From positions 1-9,075 of the forward strand of contig JBBSQE010000134.1 in NCBI GenBank assembly GCA_038258095.1: DNA of 9,075 nt, written 5' to 3'. Numbering within the stretch: the first letter of the stretch is position 1; the number at the start of each line of letters is the position of its first letter. A model generated the notes under the pieces. It was not told the DNA's origin, did no database searches, and saw only the letters and a list, made by a program, of their open reading frames with translations. A program made the position numbers and the translations under genes. Of the stretch, positions 5,729 to 9,075 are shown one piece after another. Source of the DNA: JBBSQE01 sp038258095 (GTDB taxonomy: Bacteria; Actinomycetota; Thermoleophilia; Solirubrobacterales; 70-9).

Positions 5729-6931
5729 CTACTTCGATCCGTCTCCGAGCGTCACGTCGATCTTCTTCTCGTGGCCGTCTCGCACGATCGTGAGCGTCAG
5801 CTTGTCGCCGGGCTTGGCGTCGTTGACGATGTTGACGAGGTCCTCCATCGAGCCGATGTGCTTGCCGTTGATCTCGGTGATGATGTCGCCACCGAGGTTG
5901 ACCTGGGCCCCGTCGATCGTGGCCTGGGTGTTGCCGCCCTCAAGACCGGCGTCATCGGCCGGGCCGCCCTTGACGACGCTCTGAACCAGGACGCCGCTCT
6001 GCACGGGGAGGTTGAGCGCGGACGCGAGGCTGGAATCGATCGTGCCGCCGCTGATGCCGAGGAAGGCGTGCTTGACGGAGCCGCCGTTCTCGATCTGGCT
6101 GACGACGTCGCGAGCCGTGTCGATCGGAATGGCGAAGCCGATGCCGACGTTGCCGTCGCTGCCCCCCCCGGTCTCGATCTGTGAGTTGATTCCGATCACC
6201 TGCCCGGCACTGTCGATGAGCGGACCGCCGGAGTTGCCGGGATTGATCGCCGCGTCGGTCTGGATGACGTTCGAGATCGACCGGCCGCTCGGCGACTGGA
6301 TCTGGCGCTGGAGGGCGGAAACGATCCCGCTGGTGACGGTGCGATCGAGGCCGAAGGGGTTGCCGATCGCGACAACCGGGTCCCCCACCTGCAGGTCCGA
6401 GGACCGACCGAGCGACAACACATGAAGCTGATCGGACGGAGCGTCGATCTTCAGAAGGGCGAGGTCCGTCGCCGGGTCCTTGCCGACGAGCGTCGCGTCG
6501 TAGGAGCGCTCCGAGTCACCCAGCTGGACCATGATCTTGTTGGCACCGGCCACGACGTGGTTGTTGGTGAGAATGTGCCCGTCTGAGTCGATCACGAAGC
6601 CCGAGCCCGTGGCGGTGCCGCCGCCGGATCCGCCGAACGGGTCCAGAGGGTTGGCCGGCTTCGGGGGCGTCTCTGACTGGATGAACGCAACACCCTGGCC
6701 GTCGGTCTTGTAGATCTGGTTGACGGTGTTCGCGGCGTCCTTGCCGTCAGCGGCGTTGCCGGAATCCGAAGCGGGTGTCGAGAGAGGCGCGGCCACCGTG
6801 GTGGTCGAAGAAGTCGAGTCCCCCTTGACGAGGCCGGTGGCGATGGCGACGAGGCCGATGCTCGCCACGAGGAGGCCGCCGAGGAAGGCAGAGGCGAACG
6901 GGGTCTTGAGGGCACTTCGGGTCTTCTTCAT
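5729..6931 (-). CDS. HtrA/DegP-type trypsin-like serine protease with PDZ domain, membrane-anchored
   Basis: This 400-residue protein begins with a basic N-terminus (MKKTR) and one hydrophobic segment (about 14-35) that should act as an uncleaved signal anchor, leaving the enzyme outside the membrane. A Ser/Thr/Pro/Ala linker (about 39-100) ends in a Gly-rich stretch before the protease domain (about 105-280). The catalytic triad is visible: His125 in TNNHVV, Asp156 in ATDLALLK, and Ser234 in NPGNSGGPL. IGNPFGLDRTVTSGIVS (189-205) and IGFAIPID (264-271) are also characteristic. One PDZ domain follows (about 285-397; LGIS, SGVLV, AGL, GGDIITEING, KPGD). HtrA proteases degrade or refold damaged exported proteins. 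The gene sits between trpC and trpF with no metabolic reason that I know of. Upstream is a 117-base gap and no clear Shine-Dalgarno sequence. A run of eight G in the coding strand (6162-6169) encodes part of the TGGGSD loop. Confidence 0.95.
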   Translation of the reverse strand: MKKTRSALKTPFASAFLGGLLVASIGLVAIATGLVKGDSTSSTTTVAAPLSTPASDSGNAADGKDAANTVNQIYKTDGQGVAFIQSETPPKPANPLDPFGGSGGGTATGSGFVIDSDGHILTNNHVVAGANKIMVQLGDSERSYDATLVGKDPATDLALLKIDAPSDQLHVLSLGRSSDLQVGDPVVAIGNPFGLDRTVTSGIVSALQRQIQSPSGRSISNVIQTDAAINPGNSGGPLIDSAGQVIGINSQIETGGGSDGNVGIGFAIPIDTARDVVSQIENGGSVKHAFLGISGGTIDSSLASALNLPVQSGVLVQSVVKGGPADDAGLEGGNTQATIDGAQVNLGGDIITEINGKHIGSMEDLVNIVNDAKPGDKLTLTIVRDGHEKKIDVTLGDGSK

Positions 6932-7024
6932 GCGGCCGATCGTCAGCGGGGGCCGTAAAGAAGGGCTGAACAGGGGCGAATAGTTTTCTAAAGACCCTGC
7001 AAATCGGCGGAAACGGGTGCGCGG
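6932..7024 (-). promoter_or_regulatory. Upstream region of htrA, possible internal promoter
   Basis: Together with the adjoining palindrome this is the longest non-coding stretch in the window. It contains the only clearly AT-rich patch outside genes, TAGAAAACTATT on the - strand (about 6981-6992), preceded by TTTGCAG (7003-6997). No good pair of -35 and -10 hexamers with 16-18 base spacing could be placed, so a promoter is only suggested by base composition and by the gap. No short Trp-rich leader peptide and no Shine-Dalgarno sequence for htrA were seen. Confidence 0.3.
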
Positions 7025-7042
7025 GCGGTTCCGCGGAACCGC
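7025..7042 (-). terminator. Perfect 18-base palindrome after trpC, possible terminator or operator
   Basis: GCGGTTCCGCGGAACCGC reads identically on both strands and begins 6 bases after the trpC stop. As RNA it can form a 7-bp stem with a CGCG loop. No T-run follows on the - strand, so it is not a canonical intrinsic terminator, although actinobacteria often use hairpins without a U-tract. It could equally be a binding site for a dimeric regulator, or a partial terminator that lowers read-through from trpC into htrA. The palindrome is certain; the role is inferred. Confidence 0.4.
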
Positions 7043-7048
7043 GAGGAC

Positions 7049-7855
7049 CTACGGTAGCCGCTGCTCGATCGTCCCCTCGTCCGAGCCCGCGAACTCCCGA
7101 GCTGCGGCCTCCGGATCGGGGGCTCGCAGAAGGGCCTCACCGATCAGGACCGCATCCACTCCGATGCGATCGAGGTCCTCGAGTTGGTCGCGGCTGGACA
7201 GGCCGCTCTCGGCGACGACGGTCTTGCCGGCGGGCACGTCAGGCATCAGCTCATAGGTGCGCTCAATATCAACGGTCTGGTCGTCGAGATCGCGGTTGTT
7301 GATGCCGATCACCTCGACGTCGAGCTCGAGAGCGACCTCGAGCTCCTCCTCGTTATGGACCTCCACCAGGCAGTCGAGGTCAAGGCCCAGGGCCTCCTGG
7401 TGGAGGCGATCAAGCTCGCCGGTGTCGAGCGCTCGCACGATCAGCAGTACGGCGTCGGCACCCGAGGCGGCGGCCTCGTAGAGCTGGTAGGTGTCGACGA
7501 GGAAGTCCTTGCGGAGGATCGGCAGGTCGCAGGCCGCTCGGGCATCGCGGATGTCATCGAGTGAGCCGCCGAAGTGGGTCTCGTCGGTGAGAATCGACAG
7601 CGCCGCCGCCCCACCGGCCTCGTAGGCGCGTACCTGAGCCCCCACGTCGAGGTCCGGGACGATGTCGCCGGCGCTCGGCGAGCGGCGCTTGAACTCGGCG
7701 ATCACGGACAGGTTTGGGCGCACCAGCGCTTCGCGGAAGGGCCGGTCCTCGCCACGGGCGGAGAGCCGCGCCTGAAGCTCGGCCTGCGGGACCTGCTCGC
7801 GACGGCGCCGCACTCCGTCCTTCGCGGCGGCGATCAGCTGCTCAATCATTCCCAC
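7049..7855 (-). CDS. trpC: Indole-3-glycerol-phosphate synthase
   Basis: TrpC closes the indole ring, turning CdRP into indole-3-glycerol phosphate with loss of CO2 and water. The protein has 268 residues and is monofunctional; TrpF is separate. Conserved blocks: VIAEFKRRSPSAG (51-63) with Glu54 and Lys56, SILTDETHFGGS (87-98), LPILRKDFLVDTYQLYEA (111-128) with the general-acid Lys116, LVEVHNEEEL (163-172) with Glu165, IGINNRDL (183-190) with Asn186, AESGL (215-219), and VLIGEALLR (236-244). These correspond to Glu51, Lys53, Lys110, Glu159, Asn180 and Glu210 of the Sulfolobus enzyme. Two starts are possible: GTG at 7855 and ATG at 7849, giving products that differ by two residues. It lies 32 bases after trpD and 117 bases before htrA. 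Confidence 0.97.
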   Translation of the reverse strand: MGMIEQLIAAAKDGVRRRREQVPQAELQARLSARGEDRPFREALVRPNLSVIAEFKRRSPSAGDIVPDLDVGAQVRAYEAGGAAALSILTDETHFGGSLDDIRDARAACDLPILRKDFLVDTYQLYEAAASGADAVLLIVRALDTGELDRLHQEALGLDLDCLVEVHNEEELEVALELDVEVIGINNRDLDDQTVDIERTYELMPDVPAGKTVVAESGLSSRDQLEDLDRIGVDAVLIGEALLRAPDPEAAAREFAGSDEGTIEQRLP

Positions 7856-7859
7856 GCGA

Positions 7860-7866
7860 CCTCACC
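7860..7866 (-). promoter_or_regulatory. Ribosome binding site of trpC
   Basis: GGTGAGG on the - strand is the clearest Shine-Dalgarno-like sequence in the operon. It stands 4 bases before the GTG at 7855 and 10 bases before the ATG at 7849, so it does not settle the start. I kept the longer GTG form; the ATG is a real alternative. Confidence 0.45.
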
Positions 7867-7887
7867 CTACTCGTCCGTCGGGAAAAC

Positions 7888-8922
7888 CTAGGGCTGCAGG
7901 TCCGCGGTCGTCTTGATCAGCCGGTCGATGACATCGCGGGCAGTCCCCGAATCGATCGCCTCCCGCGCCAGGCCGATACCATCGGCGAGGCTCGGGGCCC
8001 GGCCACCCACATAGATAGCCGCGCCGGCGTTCGCGAGCACGATGTCGCGGCGGGGGCCGCTCTCGCCGTCGAGGACCGACGTGACCGCCGCTGCGTTCTC
8101 CTCCGGCGAGCCCCCCGCCACGGCCTCGATGGGCGCGGGCCCGAGCCCGAGCTCCCCGGCCTCGGCGAACCACTCCTGCGTCTTGCCGTCCGAGACCTCG
8201 ACGACCCGCGTCTTCGAGGAGATCGAGATCTCGTCGACGCCGTCCTCGGCCGCCACGACAAGCGCGTGCTCGGACCCGAGGCCGACCAGCGCCTCCGCGA
8301 TCGTCTCCTGGAAGTGCCGGTCGGAGACGCCGAGGAGCTGCCGGGTCGCGCCGGCCGGATTCGTCAGCGGCCCGAGGAAGTTGAAGATCGTGCGCACGGC
8401 GAGCTGCTTGCGCACCGGGACGACGTGCGCCATCGCCGTGTGGTGGCGGGGCGCGAACATGAAGCCGAAGCCGAAATCGTCGATGCACTTGCCGACCGCT
8501 TCCGGGGTGAGCTCGATGTTGATGCCGAGGACCTCGAGCAGGTCCGCCGAGCCGCAGCGGCTCGTCGCCGACCTGTTCCCGTGCTTGGCGACCGCGCAGC
8601 CCGCGGCCGCAGCGATCAGCGCTGCCGCCGTGGAGACGTTGAAGGTCGAGGGCCCTCCCCCGGTCCCCGCCGTGTCGACGAGGTCGTCACGGGAGGTCGA
8701 CACGGGGACCGCCAGGGCCCGCATCGTCCGGGCGAGCCCGACCAGCTCGGGCACGGTTTCGCCCTTGGCCCGCAGCGCGACCAAGAACGCCGCCGTCTGC
8801 ACCTGACCGGAGCGGCCCTCCATCACCTCGGCGAGCACGGTCGACGCGTGGTCGGCCGTCAGGTGATCGCCACGACAGAGCGCGTCGATCGCGCGCGTGA
8901 GGATTTCGTTCGGCTCGTCCAT
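7888..8922 (-). CDS. trpD: Anthranilate phosphoribosyltransferase
   Basis: TrpD transfers the phosphoribosyl group of PRPP to anthranilate, releasing pyrophosphate. The 344-residue protein has the family layout: an N-terminal helical domain (about 1-75), then the glycine loop DTAGTGGGPSTFNVSTAAA (83-101) that binds PRPP, AKHGNRSATSRCGSADLLE (112-130) with the substrate-contacting His114 and Asn116, FMFAPRHH (154-161), VRKQLAVRTIFNFLGPLTNP (170-189), and the metal-binding DGVDEIS (227-233). Length is normal (about 335-350). No TrpG domain is fused. The ATG at 8922 shares one base with the trpG stop (TGATG), with GGAAAG a few bases upstream inside trpG, so the two are likely co-translated. Confidence 0.97.
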   Translation of the reverse strand: MDEPNEILTRAIDALCRGDHLTADHASTVLAEVMEGRSGQVQTAAFLVALRAKGETVPELVGLARTMRALAVPVSTSRDDLVDTAGTGGGPSTFNVSTAAALIAAAAGCAVAKHGNRSATSRCGSADLLEVLGINIELTPEAVGKCIDDFGFGFMFAPRHHTAMAHVVPVRKQLAVRTIFNFLGPLTNPAGATRQLLGVSDRHFQETIAEALVGLGSEHALVVAAEDGVDEISISSKTRVVEVSDGKTQEWFAEAGELGLGPAPIEAVAGGSPEENAAAVTSVLDGESGPRRDIVLANAGAAIYVGGRAPSLADGIGLAREAIDSGTARDVIDRLIKTTADLQP

Positions 8923-9075
8923 CAGCTCTTTCCCAGGAAGTTTGCAAGCAACAGCTTGCCCTGTGGTGTCAGGACCGACTCGGGGTGAAACTGCACGCCC
9001 TCGGCCGGCAGGTCGCGGTGGCGAACCGCCATCACGACGTCCCCGTAGCGGGCGCTGACCTCGAACACGTCGGGA
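8922..9075 (-). CDS. trpG: Anthranilate synthase glutaminase component, C-terminal end (5' partial)
   Basis: The - strand is open from the window edge to TGA at 8924-8922 and gives the last 50 residues of a class I glutamine amidotransferase. The diagnostic block is EGVQFHPESVLTPQGK (25-40 of the visible part), which supplies the His and Glu of the Cys-His-Glu triad; VMAVRHRDLP precedes it and LLLANFL closes the protein. TrpG supplies ammonia from glutamine to TrpE for anthranilate formation. PabA, its folate-pathway paralogue, looks very similar, and one protein often serves both; the direct coupling to trpD supports trpG. The nucleophile Cys lies outside the window. Confidence 0.93.
   Translation of the reverse strand, partial: PDVFEVSARYGDVVMAVRHRDLPAEGVQFHPESVLTPQGKLLLANFLGKS

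Noticed and set aside
7009..7036. An ECF sigma-factor promoter for htrA using GGAACC in the palindrome as the -35 element
   Set aside because: No GTT- or TCA-like -10 element is found at the required spacing; the nearest GTT is only about 12 bases downstream.
6932..7048. A trp attenuator or Trp-codon leader peptide
   Set aside because: No short frame with clustered Trp codons and no competing terminator/antiterminator hairpins ending in a U-tract were seen. The trp operon start lies outside the window.
7714..8988. A 424-codon open frame on the + strand opposite trpC and trpD
   Set aside because: It is Arg/Asp/Gly-rich and mirrors conserved coding sequence on the other strand; no start context or homology signal was seen.

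Overview
The window is visibly GC-rich bacterial DNA with almost no non-coding space. It looks chromosomal and core-metabolic. The GC-biased codon third positions, the GTG and TTG starts, the gene contents and a PPi-type group III phosphofructokinase suggest an actinobacterium. A dedicated trpF inside the trp operon argues against Streptomyces- or Mycobacterium-like lineages, which use the bifunctional PriA, and would fit a deep-branching class such as Thermoleophilia. That placement is inference from protein flavour, not from a search.

Layout. On the + strand, 1-102 is the 3' end of a gene whose product tail resembles a malic enzyme. It is coupled by a 4-base overlap to an NAD(P)-binding sugar-epimerase-like protein of the TIGR01777/YfcH family (99-1007). 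Everything else is on the - strand and runs the other way, meeting the + strand pair in a 32-base convergent junction. In transcription order it is: trpG (3' part, cut by the window edge), trpD, trpC, an HtrA/DegP-type serine protease, trpF, trpB, trpA, a 60-residue two-helix membrane protein, a phosphofructokinase, and a short periplasmic-binding-protein-like lipoprotein.

How it works together. TrpG is the glutaminase subunit of anthranilate synthase; the TrpE partner would lie outside the window. TrpD, TrpC, TrpF, TrpB and TrpA then carry anthranilate to tryptophan. Most junctions are overlaps or gaps of 32 bases or less (TGATG, ATGA, an 8-base overlap, TTGA), which supports a single polycistronic unit. 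The main break is the 117-base gap before htrA, which holds a perfect 18-base palindrome and an AT-rich patch that could be an internal terminator or promoter. A G-quadruplex-capable motif fills much of the 28-base gap between htrA and trpF.

Oddities. A membrane-anchored protease interrupts the trp genes. A glycolytic enzyme with the pyrophosphate-dependent signature (Asp104/Lys124) follows the trp genes. The terminal lipoprotein appears to lack most of its second binding lobe. I see no mobile elements, CRISPR arrays, RNA genes or defence systems. This is mostly a conserved biosynthetic operon with unusual passengers, not a clearly new system.
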